A DNA stretch of 64,000 nucleotides from the NCBI GenBank assembly GCA_025504975.1, contig JANUWI010000017.1, forward strand, positions 1-64,000, written 5' to 3'. Positions 21,559 through 31,942 of the stretch are shown here, piece after piece. The notes beneath the pieces are model-generated. The model was not told the origin of the DNA. It searched no databases and saw nothing but the letters and a program-made list of their open reading frames with translations. The DNA comes from Plenodomus lindquistii. Taxonomy: Eukaryota; Ascomycota; Dothideomycetes; Pleosporales; Leptosphaeriaceae. The translations under genes were made by a program, and so were the position numbers. The stretch's first letter is position 1. The number at the start of each line of letters is the position of its first letter.

Positions 21559-22628
21559 ATGTTGAAGCCACGGTTGTTCTCGACGCTGCGATGTCTGCAG
21601 CATGAGAACCCCTTGGTAATACATCCTGACATAACTCCGTGCCTGTGTCTCGGCTGAACACCCTGATCAGGGCCTCCCGCGTTCTGGCGCTCCTCCACAA
21701 ATGCCGCGCATGCAAAGAGGACTACCCCAGAAGAGAAGCATAAAAGACGTCAAGAAAGTCATCGCCGTCTCATCAGCCAAGGGGGGAGTGGGCAAGAGCA
21801 CTATTGCCGGTACATGATCTCTATCGGCTCAGTTGGACCTTCTCCAAGGTTCGCTCAGCACTGACACGTGACTAGCCAATCTTGTCCTATCATACGCTCG
21901 TCTAGGCTATCGAGCTGGCATCCTCGACACCGATATCTTCGGCCCATCCATCCCCACTTTGTTCAATCTGTCTGGTGAACCGAACCTGTCTGCCAGTCAG
22001 TCAGCAGATCCACCTCCTTGCACGCAGGCTTCTGACGCCACGCCTAGACAATCAGCTGGTCCCGCTATCCAATTATGGCGTGAAAACAATGTCCATGGGA
22101 TATCTTGTTCCCGAATCAGCACCAGTAGCGTGGCGAGGTCTAATGGTCATGAAGGCCATGCAACAACTGCTCCACGAAGTCGAATGGGGCGGTCTCGACA
22201 TCCTCGTGCTCGACATGCCACCAGGCACCGGCGATGTCCAACTCACAATCACCCAACAGGTGGAGCTTGACGGTGCCATCATCGTATCAACTCCACAGGA
22301 CATGTCGCTCAACGATGCCAAGAAAGGCGTTGAGCTGTTCAAGAAAGTCGACCTCAGGCTGCTTGGCATGGTCCTCAACATGGGAGCCTTCGTGTGCCCG
22401 AATTGTGGTACTTCCCATGAGATCTTTGGCGACAAGGCAAAGTTCGACAAAATGGCCGACAAGTACGATTTGAGGATGCTAGGCGTAATACCGCTGCATC
22501 CAAAAATCTGCGACGACGCTGATGCTGGGAAGCCAACCGCCGTGGCAGAGCCAGAGGGAGAGCGAGCTGCAGCCTTCACGAAGATTGCGCAAGGTGTCGA
22601 AAGTCTAATCGGTTTGAAAAGCTTGTAA
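21559..22628 (+). CDS. Mitochondrial Fe-S P-loop ATPase NUBPL/Ind1
   Basis: Four exons (21559-21615, 21671-21809, 21876-21995, 22048-22628) joined in frame give 298 residues. The N-terminus (MLKPRLFSTLRC) is Arg/Ser-rich like a mitochondrial targeting sequence. The deviant Walker A KGGVGKST is at 56-63, followed by DTDIFGPSIP, the switch region DMPPGTGDVQL and the Mrp/NBP35-family pair CPNC at 222-225, which binds a bridging Fe-S cluster. NUBPL/Ind1 delivers 4Fe-4S clusters to respiratory complex I. Introns are 52-66 nt with standard borders. It is about 20 kb from the chromosome tip, yet intact. NBP35 or CFD1 are less likely given the leader peptide and the lack of an N-terminal Cys cluster. 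Confidence 0.93.
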
Positions 22629-23537
22629 CCACTTCAATAGACGATTAGCAGCGACACAATCTGCATTCCACTCATCACCGGCACTTGCAGCCGACTATCC
22701 CCTAATTGAACTACTGCCAAGCCTGGAACCCACCCAGTCACCAAGCAAGTAAGCTTCGTACAATGGGAACATCATCCTCTACTCCCTCTTCAAGCTTAGA
22801 GGATGCGATCACCTGAAGAGGTGTTTGACGTGAGCAGCGTTCCATGCATACATACGCTTACATCCCTGCACGATCACACTTCGGGGCGGTCGCTGAGTAA
22901 GGGCAAACCTTGGTCTCTGTTCAGCATGGTCAAGACCATGGTCAGACCTCATGACCTCGATGTTGCAAGTCGTTGTGATTGTGCTTGAGGTGGTAACCCC
23001 GCAGTAGTCCCGCACCTTGGGGCGTAGTCTTAGAAGCACGGGACGTTTTGTCTTCTGAGCACACGATACAAGACTTCACATTGCAGACGAAGTATACTAA
23101 TTCCGCGCAATTCTGATTAGATCCATCCGCTATGATGTGCGATTCATTGAGGGCGACGTCAGCAGCCGTTAGTCCGGCTTCAACTGGTCATGAAAGCATA
23201 GTTTCTATTAGCGCGTATGCTGAATGTTTTCTCTATTCAAATCGTGAACACTTCCTTCGCTCTTGACGGGTAAATTCGCAGAAGCTCATCACTCATCGAT
23301 TTGATCCTGGTACAGTTCGCACCATTAGCCACTGGACCGGAAGGCTACTCCAGGTTGAACAGTAGTGCCTCTGACGAAGCGAAACGGCACCTTCAACGTA
23401 ACGCGTCTTAGTACACTCCAATTGTGCTTGACGTTCAATCATTATAGCTAGCTAGCTGTGAAGATTTGCTGGGAAGAAAATAACACCACCCCTCAGAAGT
23501 CCTACTCTCAAGGCTGAGTAAACCATATTCCAGAAAC
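22629..23537. other. Intergenic, nothing recognised
   Basis: About 0.9 kb of normal composition without a credible frame. It would include the NUBPL 3' end and the former promoter of the monooxygenase pseudogene. Confidence 0.5.
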
Positions 23538-25609
23538 ATGGCGTCGGACCTCAACTTCGTTGGTAGTAACGGCCAATGGGACTACTCGAATCCCGGTTCG
23601 CGTGGATACAACGTCCCCGATATCGTCTGCAATGTCAGTTATCAGGACTCATACCTGTGCCTAAACGGCTATAAGGGATGCACTTTTAATATCGTACATA
23701 GGACCCCTCATCTCGCAAACTCAAGGTCCTGACCATTAGAGCTGGTCTCTCTGGCATCCAGATGACATATCAGACCCAGAAGTACACCAAGATGTCGACC
23801 ACGTCATTTATGAAAAGAATGCTGGACTGGGAGGTACCTGGCTCGAAAATAGATATTCGGGTACGGAGATCCAGTCGCTCCCAGAGCAATCATGCTAACA
23901 AATCACAGGCTGCGCTTGCGATATTTTGTCTCACGCTTGCACACTGAACTTTGCGCTCAACGCAGACTGGCCACGATTCTTTTCCTACGCCCCTGACATC
24001 CTAAGTACCTCGAGAAAGTCTGCGATGTATTCGATCTGCGCAAGTACATGACATTAAATACCGAAGTCACACGCGCGGAATGGCAGAACGACATTGGCAA
24101 ATGGAGGGTCTCCTTGAAGCAGAATAATGCCGCTGGGGAAGAACGTGAATTCGTTGAAGAGTGTGATCTTCTGCTTTACGCCACCGGAATCCTAAATAAC
24201 TACAAATAACCTGCCATAAAAGGCATCAACAGCTTCAAAGGCCGCATCGTTCATACAGCAACATGGCCCAATGACTACGCCACCGAGCAATGGAAGGGCG
24301 ATTGTGTCGCAGTCATTGGCTCTGGTGCGTCATCGATCCGGACCGTGCCGAACATGCAGCCGCATGTAAAGCACATGGAAATTTTCGTCCGCACCGGCGT
24401 CTGGTTCGTACAGATTGCCAACAACTTTGGCCAGAACAAAGAGTACTCGCAAGCAGAGCGCGACGAGTTTCGCAAGGATCCCAAGAAACTCGTCGCTCAT
24501 GCCAAAGATATCGAGAACCAGGTCAATGGTCTCTGGGATTCATTTTACAGCGGGAGCGAAGGGCAGAAGGAAGCGCAACGTCTCTTCAGGCAGAGAATGA
24601 GCGAGTTCATCAAGGACAAGCGGCTCCTTGATGGGTTTATGCCCAAGTTCGAAGTCGGATGTCAGTCGCAATCTCACCACCAGATCCAACCTGCATGTTA
24701 ACAACACCAACAGGTCGTCCTATCACCCCAGGAGATCCGTACATGAAGGCCATACAGGAGGACAACGGAGACGTACACTTCGGGGCCGTCGACGAAATCA
24801 CTGAAACCGGCGTCATCGGCAACGACGGCATCGAGCGCGAAACCGACATCATCGTCTGCGCCACGGGTTTCGATGTGACATACCGCCCTCACTTCCCCGT
24901 CATTGGCAAAAACGGCGTAGACCTATACGAGAAGTGGAAAGTTGAGCCTGAGGGCTATCTCGGTCTTGCTGTGCCCGATATGCCGAATTTCATCATTCTC
25001 TCGCTCGAACCTGATTTCCCACTCTCCCTTCCCGTGTCTTGTAGGTTGAGATATCTCACTGATACATCCCACAGGCCCGTAGAAAACGGCTCCGTAACAG
25101 GTCCCCTTCTTGCAGTAGCCCAATACACGATTCAACTCATCGCCAAGATGCAAAAAGACCACATCAAACCCCTCACTCCGCGGCAAGACGTGACCGATGC
25201 CTTCAACACGCACGCACAGGAATGGATCAAACACACCGTTTGGAAAGGGTCCTGTCGCTCCTGGTACAAAGACAACGTCACCGGCCGTGTCAACGCCGTG
25301 TGGCCTGGTTCTTCAAACCACTACTCCGAGGTAATTGAGACGCCGCGCTATGAGGACTTTGAAATTGAGTACCAAAACACTAATATGTGGGCGCATCTGG
25401 GAATGGGTTATGCAGTGCGAAATGTGCACTATCCTGAAGCGGATGTGAGTCCGTATCTTGCGCTGGAGAATATGGATTCAAAATGGTTGAAGGCGATCGG
25501 GTATGACGGACCGGCGGGGGAGGTGGAGAAGGCTAGGGAGGAGAAGGAAGAACCGGCTGTGGTGAGGGAGGGCAGAGATGCAGGAGTAAGTAGAAATAGT
25601 CTAGCATAA
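23538..25609 (+). pseudogene. Decayed Baeyer-Villiger-type flavin monooxygenase
   Basis: The layout of a ~550-600-residue flavin monooxygenase is clear but the frame is broken. Near 23725-23760 the FAD Rossmann loop reads IRAGLSG, having lost the first Gly of GxGxxG. A 1-base loss near 23790 shifts frame before DVDHVIYEKN. A second near 24002 separates PDIL from KYLEKV. TAA at 24207-24209 replaces a Trp codon, and the segment before 23715 also seems out of frame. The BVMO fingerprint FKGRIVHTATW (near 24235-24265) and the long C-terminal frame (24659-25609) remain. Introns at about 23869-23908 and 24661-24714 are still recognisable. Several changes are G-to-A or C-to-T, so mild RIP may have contributed. 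Sequencing errors could explain single indels but hardly all defects. Confidence 0.8.
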
Positions 25610-25711
25610 GCTGCATCATAGCGTGTTCATATTGCATTGAAGAATTCTGATTTGGGTATATTCTAAAAAGAATCATAACGAGACTGCTGAGTATAGCGAT
25701 AGCATTCCATC

Positions 25712-27394
25712 TCAGGGCTCCCCGACAATGACACCATTGGGCATCTCGAGACCGATGGGTAGTCCTCGTATCCACGGCTTTGTGTATGTTTGCCCTTGCG
25801 CTTCCGCTAGCGCCTGCTCAACATCGGCGTACATGTCATATCTATCTCCATGTCAGCAAACTCGCATCATTCCTTTCTCCATCTTGCAAAACCTACGCGT
25901 TCATCTCCTCAATCGTCAAGGTCTCCCTCTCATTTTCCACCTTATACGTCTCGCAAGCTTTGTTTGCGGAGAACCCGATACGCTCGTTGATGTTGTATGC
26001 GGCTTTCGCTGCCGCGGCTTGTACTCGCGTTGCGCGTGGGAGACGCACCTTTTCGTAGACCTGGAGCGCTTCGCTCACACCACCGGTAAAATATGTGCGG
26101 TTGAAGATGACGCCAAGCGCTCCTGCGTCTTCAATGGCCATGCATGCTCCTTGACTTTGGTGAGGCATCATCTAGTTCGTGTCAGCAATCCTATTTCAAA
26201 CGAAGACACGATGGCGTGAGACGCAGTCAGAAGTTAACGGGGTCTGCCAATGCTGCATCCATGAGTGGGTGTTTCTGGACTTACAGGATGTCCAGCATCT
26301 CCCAGCAAACATACGTTGCCTTTCTGCAGGTATGGGTACGGCTCGTGAACCCATAGCCGCCAGGGTCGCACTTCAATGCCGATTGCTAGGTGCGCTTTTA
26401 CTTGGGCGTCGAGCTCGGGATAGGGTGCTAGAAGTTCTGAGACGGGTCGATCTTCTGCGCCCCAAGACTATATATTATGGATTAGCCATTGCACTTGAGA
26501 GCACAATTTCAATGAGTCGTACCTGGTTTGTGTAATCGCCCTTGTCGCGGGGGAAGAAGCAGTAGTACGATAAGAGTTTGCCACCATTACAAGGCGACAA
26601 GACGATTTTGTCCCACTTTCCCTCTTGGCCGCCCCAGTACTCTAATGCAGCGTTCTTTGAGTAGTCGACTAGGCCGAGCTTGACCGCATCGTCGGTCATG
26701 ACGTTTGCGTGTAGGCATTGCTGCTCTGCTGGACGTTTGGCTGGAGAGATGCCGACGAGTTTGCGGACTACGGAGCCGATGCCGTCGGCGCCGATGATAA
26801 GGTCGTGTGTTGCCGTGGCGGAGTTTGTGAATGTTATTGTTGTTGTGGAGAAGTCGATGAATTGGCACTGTCGTCTTGTCAGTTCACCTTGAGTACGAAA
26901 TGCGCGGTAGAGTGACGACAAGACAAGATTGGAGAGAGAACATCCTTCTGGTGAAATGGACTTACAGCATGGTTCACCTTCAATACCACCGGTGTTCCTT
27001 CTCCCTCCTCCTGCAGCGCACAGCTCTTCAACATGGCATGCATGTACTGTCGATGAAACATATAGTACTCATATCCCCACTTCTTCTTGTAGTCTGCCAA
27101 ATCATACTCGCTCACGGGCTTTCCCGTCTTCCAATCCCGATTGATCAGCTTCTTCAGCGTGACAGGATCACCGCTCGGAATATCCACACCCCACTCTTCA
27201 AGCCATCGGGTTCCGTTTGCGGCGCAGGATACGGAAGCACCAACTTCGCCTGCGAAATCGTTCTTCTCGTAGATTGTAACGGTGTGGCCAGCGCGACGAA
27301 GGGCGATAGCTGCACTGAGGCCGCCGATACCTCCACCTATTATACCGACGGAGAGGGGGCGCCAGCCTTTTGATGATGATTGTGTTTGCGTCAT
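25712..27394 (-). CDS. FAD-dependent aromatic hydroxylase (salicylate hydroxylase-like)
   Basis: Five exons (27394-26966, 26867-26523, 26467-26285, 26171-25897, 25841-25712) join in frame to 453 residues. The frame is open upstream to an ATG at 27522-27524, which would add a 43-residue hydrophobic leader; the MTQTQ start at 27394 suits this cytosolic family better. GIIGGGIGG (17-25) is the FAD dinucleotide-binding loop, IGADGIGSVVR is the DG motif, and GDAGHP (314-319) followed by MMPHQSQGACMAIEDA is the second FAD motif. This is a class A flavoprotein monooxygenase that hydroxylates an aromatic ring with NAD(P)H and oxygen; salicylate or a nicotinate-type compound is the usual substrate. It faces the broken monooxygenase tail to tail, 100 bp apart. 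Confidence 0.88.
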
Positions 27395-28345
27395 TGTGAA
27401 CGATGGTGTGATAGTTCGACTGGTCAGGTTCAGAGCGGCCAACGGCGCAGCTGAACAGATCGTGAAGCTTATTATATGGAAAATGACGAGCAATGATGAC
27501 AGCGTCAGCCCGTGTGAAAGCATCGTCTACGACTTCTTATATCGATCTGAAGGAGCACCCTTGCGCTCCCACTTCTCACGAGGAGCTTCATTGGTGTGAT
27601 AAGAGACGACGATAACCGCAAGAGCGCGTATGTGTGCGGCTAACGACCATGCGCAAGTCACTGCGTTGCAAAGGAGCATTTAGATGTCGGATGCGTACTG
27701 TCGGAAGTTAGGTAGTGTCGGATATGCCCAAGTGTGCTTTGATTGGCCCGCCTTCCGCTGAGCTCCGTTATCGTCGGATCTTCCGCACCCAGACCCTCTA
27801 TTCTCTTGTAGCGCGTCTCCTCATCATATTTTTACGTTGAAACAAATAAAGAGCACGCGGTTTCTCCATGGTGGGTGGAAACCGTACCCCGTACCCGTTT
27901 TTGCTTGCTATATGACCAGATAGTCGTGCGGGTGTGTCGTGAGGGTCTGACGAGGCCGAGCATCATGCTCATGCTTGCGGTGTCAACTCAACCTTAATCA
28001 CTATTGACTACATCTACGCTACATGCGTCTGCATCCTACCGGCGGCCTTTGCATTTCGTCTACTACGATATTTTTCTAGCTCTCGAGTCTGGTTCACTTT
28101 TCCTACGTTCTGGTACGTATTTTTAGCACTTTAGCACATTATCACTACAACAATAAGTACGTGAACGTCATTGCTGGTTTCGCTTGGAGCTGAATGGATG
28201 TGATAAAACATAAAAGTAGCAGCTACGTCATCTCGACAGACAAAAGACTGGGCTGATGAGTCTCGCATCGGCATGCTATTCATACTATGGAAGATACATT
28301 GAACCACAGCTCAAGCAAAGATCAGCTAGGTATCACGATTCAAAT
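27395..28345. other. Intergenic, promoter of the FAD hydroxylase
   Basis: About 0.95 kb without a credible gene. Its left part would carry the hydroxylase promoter or the optional leader (to 27524). Confidence 0.5.
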
Positions 28346-30085
28346 CTAGTACCGTTGCTGATAGTTTTGTGGGGGATACGTATCGCCCTGATCGTTTCTC
28401 CTATAGTGTTGTTGGTCTGGATACCCTTGCTCATACCCACCCTGTTGTGGATATCCCAGAGAAGGTCCACCATGCTGCGAGTAGCTTCCCTGCGAGAAAT
28501 CTTGGCGTGGCGGCGGCGCATACTGCTCTTGTCTATAGTCCTGCACTGGTGGTGGAGGGTAGCCCTGTTGATTGTAGTCCTGTTGCGGTCGGTCGTACTG
28601 TCCGCCTCCATGCTCTTGCGGCCGATATTGTTGGTATGGTGGATTCCCGGGATGCTGCGAGCTCTGATACTGTGGAGGTGGGTTGTTATACTGGTGCGCA
28701 CCCTGTTCTTTACCATGTTCGCCAGACTGAGGCGGCGGCTTGTAACCTCCTCCCATCTGCGTGGCTTGTACCGGTGATCCTACACTGACATTCTCGTTGC
28801 CAATGTCGTCTAGGACGTTTATCTTCACATCTGGTAGGTATTTCTGGACCTTTTGCTCAACCATTGTTTGTACGAAGACCCAACTCTCGCGCTCGAATTT
28901 GCGGTGGCCACCGTTGACGACACCGAGGATACTTTCTCGCAACGTTTCTTGCACCTTTTGGACCAGATCGCGGACTTTGTTCAGGAGCTTGACTTTGATG
29001 TCGTCTCCGAAGCCACGATCGGCTTGCCCGGATGCATCGCGGTCGAGCTGTGAGTCGAAAGGGTTGCCACCCAGAATCTTCTCAAGTGGGCCCTGAAATT
29101 GATCTGGCAACAGCTCGAATAGTTGTTTCTCAATCTCGCCAAGCACTTTGCGGAACTCCAGACGGACTTCCCTGTGCACCTTGGCAAGACCAGTGCTGAG
29201 CTTGTCGCTGATGACTCTTGAGAAACCTCCACCACCTTCGTTCGTAGAGCCGTCACGGTCCGTGTCATCGAAGCCTCTGGCAGACCCTTCGTCATTTGAC
29301 TTCTTGCCAAACAAGCCACCGAGCCCCTTCACCAGATCACCAACTTGATCAATCAGCTCAGCTTTTGCACCATCCCCAAGATCTCGTGTGCTTGTATTGC
29401 CTCGAAGCCAGCGCTTGATGTGGTCAAGAGCTATGCGCGTGAACTGTTCTGCGATAGGTGCATGCTGCGATCGGAGTTTGTCCGCAACCGTCTGCTTGAT
29501 CTCCGGGCTAATGAGGCGGGCAGTATCCTCTGGGTTGCGCGAGGCATCTTTAATGGTGGTACTGATCATACCCAGAAGCCCACCAATCTCCACGCCTTGC
29601 CCCCTTGATCCTTGACCATCGTTGAGATGGTCTTGGACTACGTTGAGGGCAGAGGAAAGAAAACCTCTTGCTCCTTGGGCAAAGTCGTTGTCGTTATCCT
29701 GAGACCGACTTTGATCCGAGTTGCCGCGCCCCTCGGTGAGATCAAAGATATCGCGCAGGTCGCCGCCAGCTTCGTCTGATATCTGGCTGAAACTGCGAGT
29801 CAGTTTGGCGATTTCGCTAGCGAATGGAAGGGATTGGCCGCCGTAAAAGTCGGGGGCTGCATCATTCTGGTTCCACGGGCCACGGCTGCCATCTGAAGAC
29901 GTTGGCTTGTCGTTGTTGAATAGTGAGCGAAAGGCGTCTATCACTTGTGTCTCAAGACTGTCGATTGTCTTTTGTTGGAAGAGCTCAAGCTCAGTGGCAA
30001 TGCGGGGTTGGATCTGAGGGGCGAGCGAGTCGACGTAATCGTCCACCTTTTTCATCAACACCTCGGGAAGCCCATTCGAAGACAT
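28346..30085 (-). CDS. Uncharacterised protein with prion-like Gln/Tyr/Pro-rich tail
   Basis: A single exon of 579 residues from ATG at 30085 (context CACAATGTC); the frame extends four codons further but those lack an ATG. The N-terminal ~430 residues are hydrophilic and largely helical-looking, with repeated amphipathic stretches (ELFQQKTIDSLETQVIDAFR, KVHREVRLEFRKVLGEIEKQLFELL, VKLLNKVRDLVQKVQETLRESI) separated by Asp/Gly/Ser-rich linkers. The last ~145 residues are a low-complexity tail of Gln, Tyr, Pro and Gly (PPPQYQSSQHPG, RPQQDYNQQGY) with no charged core. There are no membrane segments or signal peptide. I recognise no named domain. The tail is of the type found in condensate-forming or vesicle-associated proteins; that is inference only. 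Confidence 0.75.
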   Translation of the reverse strand: MSSNGLPEVLMKKVDDYVDSLAPQIQPRIATELELFQQKTIDSLETQVIDAFRSLFNNDKPTSSDGSRGPWNQNDAAPDFYGGQSLPFASEIAKLTRSFSQISDEAGGDLRDIFDLTEGRGNSDQSRSQDNDNDFAQGARGFLSSALNVVQDHLNDGQGSRGQGVEIGGLLGMISTTIKDASRNPEDTARLISPEIKQTVADKLRSQHAPIAEQFTRIALDHIKRWLRGNTSTRDLGDGAKAELIDQVGDLVKGLGGLFGKKSNDEGSARGFDDTDRDGSTNEGGGGFSRVISDKLSTGLAKVHREVRLEFRKVLGEIEKQLFELLPDQFQGPLEKILGGNPFDSQLDRDASGQADRGFGDDIKVKLLNKVRDLVQKVQETLRESILGVVNGGHRKFERESWVFVQTMVEQKVQKYLPDVKINVLDDIGNENVSVGSPVQATQMGGGYKPPPQSGEHGKEQGAHQYNNPPPQYQSSQHPGNPPYQQYRPQEHGGGQYDRPQQDYNQQGYPPPPVQDYRQEQYAPPPRQDFSQGSYSQHGGPSLGYPQQGGYEQGYPDQQHYRRNDQGDTYPPQNYQQRY

Positions 30086-30708
30086 TGTGATAAGCACGAG
30101 GAAAGGTGATAGCAGGATTGTTTGTCACTGTCGGAAGACGTGAGGGGAAGGTGTTTGTTGACAAAAGTGGCTGGGTGAGGCGCAGCACTCTAAATAGGCT
30201 AGGAGCTGGGAGTGAAGCGAGGGTGGGGTAACGACGTCAATCACCCGCATTGCGCCACAATTGGATACCTTGGCGGAACTTCCCTGCAGTCTCATGCATG
30301 CCGAAGTAGAAGACCTGTACCTTACAACTGGAAATCATTCTCGTCTCAAAACGCCAATGGACATTAGTCCTAGCGCTACAGTTGGAGTTGAGTTGAAAGA
30401 TGGAATGAAGTGGGCAAGTTGGCCGTGCCGTATTTATGTCATCGGTAGAAGAGAGTCTCAAAGTTCGAGGGAAAATAAAACTCCTGCAGTATGCCTGACG
30501 ATGGCGAAGATATCATAGGCCAAGGTCGTGGATGATCGTGCAGTATTATAAAGCAAAAGTGTGTTGGATATTTTTGATCCACATTGCCAGCAGCAGATCG
30601 CGACATTGTGTCTTCTCTGCCCAAGAACCGAATAGGTTATCGAGATATCGGGTATCTGGCCAGTCGTCAAAGTCATCGTTTGAACCATGCTTTATGCATC
30701 TCCTCGCT
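30086..30708. other. Intergenic, nothing recognised
   Basis: About 0.6 kb between the start of the Gln/Tyr-rich protein gene and the 3' end of the next minus-strand gene; only short frames. Confidence 0.5.
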
Positions 30709-31542
30709 TCAAGTAGCCTTGAGCAATTTCCGTGTCGCGCTCTCCATCCACAGCTTTGTATACCAACGGTGTGCAGCCATGAAGTTCCATGGCAAGGGCT
30801 GCGCGTCCTTGCCTTCTGGTGTCGTATTCACGAAGACAGACTTGAGATGGAACGTCGCTTTTTGCGCTGCATCATCTGTGCTAACCTCCATGGAGAAAAG
30901 ACCATCTGACGGTCGAGGATCCTGGTTCAACGGTGAATCTCCACATCGAACGATGACCTGAACAAAGTTAGCTTTGTACCATTCCAAACACACTACTAAG
31001 GGTAAAGTTGATCTTACTTTGTCAGTGCCATGCTCCACCACCTCGAAATGATCGGTGATTTTGGTGCCAACCTCGTACTTGCTCCCCTCCAATTCCTTGA
31101 CATCCCAAAGATGGTCCTCCCGTCCAGGTAGCGCGCGATACTTCCTCTCCAAATACCGTCTCTGCACTCTATACGCCAGACCACCCCACACGCCCCTGCA
31201 AAAATCCGTCGTCAGCTGCGCCTGGTCTACGCTTATCCGGCCATCTTTGCCCGTGACCCAGTACTTTTGCGGCAGCTTGCCATAAGGAATTTCCTTGATG
31301 GCGTGGTCAATGGCGACAGGGGGGTTGCTGGCGGGGTTGTGTGCGCGGAAGGTGGGGGTTTGCAGGTCAGGCGAGGAAGTGTCGTAGGGGACGAATTTGG
31401 TGGAGCGCGTGTAGAAGGATGATACGCTGTAGCCGAGGACGACGTTTGCGCCGAGTCCTAGGGAAATGCCGGCTACGACGCCCAAGACGCGTTTGGGGCC
31501 GGAGAGGCGCTTGAACTGCGGTGGGGGCGCAATTGTGTTCAT
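30709..31542 (-). CDS. Uncharacterised single-pass membrane protein
   Basis: Exons 31542-31018 and 30957-30709 flank a 60-nt intron (GTAAGATC...TTCAG) that is a multiple of three and has no stop, so the frame also reads through it; splicing gives 257 residues. The frame continues upstream to TTG at 31575, but the first ATG is at 31542. One hydrophobic helix (about residues 18-42, around VLGVVAGISLGLGANVV) follows a short basic segment, as in a signal anchor. The rest is soluble, with YWVTGKDGRISVDQAQL, CRGVWGGLAYRVQRRYLERKY and a C-terminal WNFMAAHRWYTKLW. It resembles an unnamed protein common in Pezizomycotina; I cannot assign a function. Confidence 0.75.
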   Translation of the reverse strand: MNTIAPPPQFKRLSGPKRVLGVVAGISLGLGANVVLGYSVSSFYTRSTKFVPYDTSSPDLQTPTFRAHNPASNPPVAIDHAIKEIPYGKLPQKYWVTGKDGRISVDQAQLTTDFCRGVWGGLAYRVQRRYLERKYRALPGREDHLWDVKELEGSKYEVGTKITDHFEVVEHGTDKVRSTLPLVVCLEWYKANFVQVIVRCGDSPLNQDPRPSDGLFSMEVSTDDAAQKATFHLKSVFVNTTPEGKDAQPLPWNFMAAHRWYTKLWMESATRKLLKAT

Positions 31543-31942
31543 GATGGGCGGCGTTGGGGGTGAGGGGACCGCCAATTGAGGCTATTGGGGCGATTGGAGG
31601 GGTGGTCGGTGTCGTGCGCGCGCAGTGGGCGGCGATGGGTGGTGGAGAGACTTTTTCGGTGGTGGACAGTGTTGACATGTTGAAGCTCATCGGAGCTTCG
31701 CTAAAGTTGTTGCCGAGCCGCTGTCGGCAACTGATCTCGTCTGATCAAACACCGACATCATTCCTCTCTTGACATGGACAAGTAGTCTTGACAAGAACAG
31801 ACCCTACATCTTGTACGGAAGAGAATAGTCTCGGTGGTTTCTAGGACGAGCTGGGCTTGGGATCTGGAACTCGTGTGCATCATCATCACGTGTTCATGAA
31901 GAACTTGTCTGGAACAGTTTCCTCAAGCGATTCAGAGAACTA
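31543..31942. other. Intergenic gap between two minus-strand genes
   Basis: About 400 bases. 31543-31690 holds a short Pro/Thr-rich frame without an ATG linking it to the adjacent gene; probably its 5' leader. Confidence 0.45.

Noticed and set aside
27395..27524. Hydrophobic N-terminal extension of the FAD hydroxylase as a signal peptide
   Set aside because: The family is cytosolic and the internal ATG at 27394 gives the usual distance to the FAD-binding loop; kept only as an alternative start.
28256..28777. 173-codon hydrophobic plus-strand frame
   Set aside because: It is the antisense shadow of the Gln/Tyr/Pro-rich tail gene.
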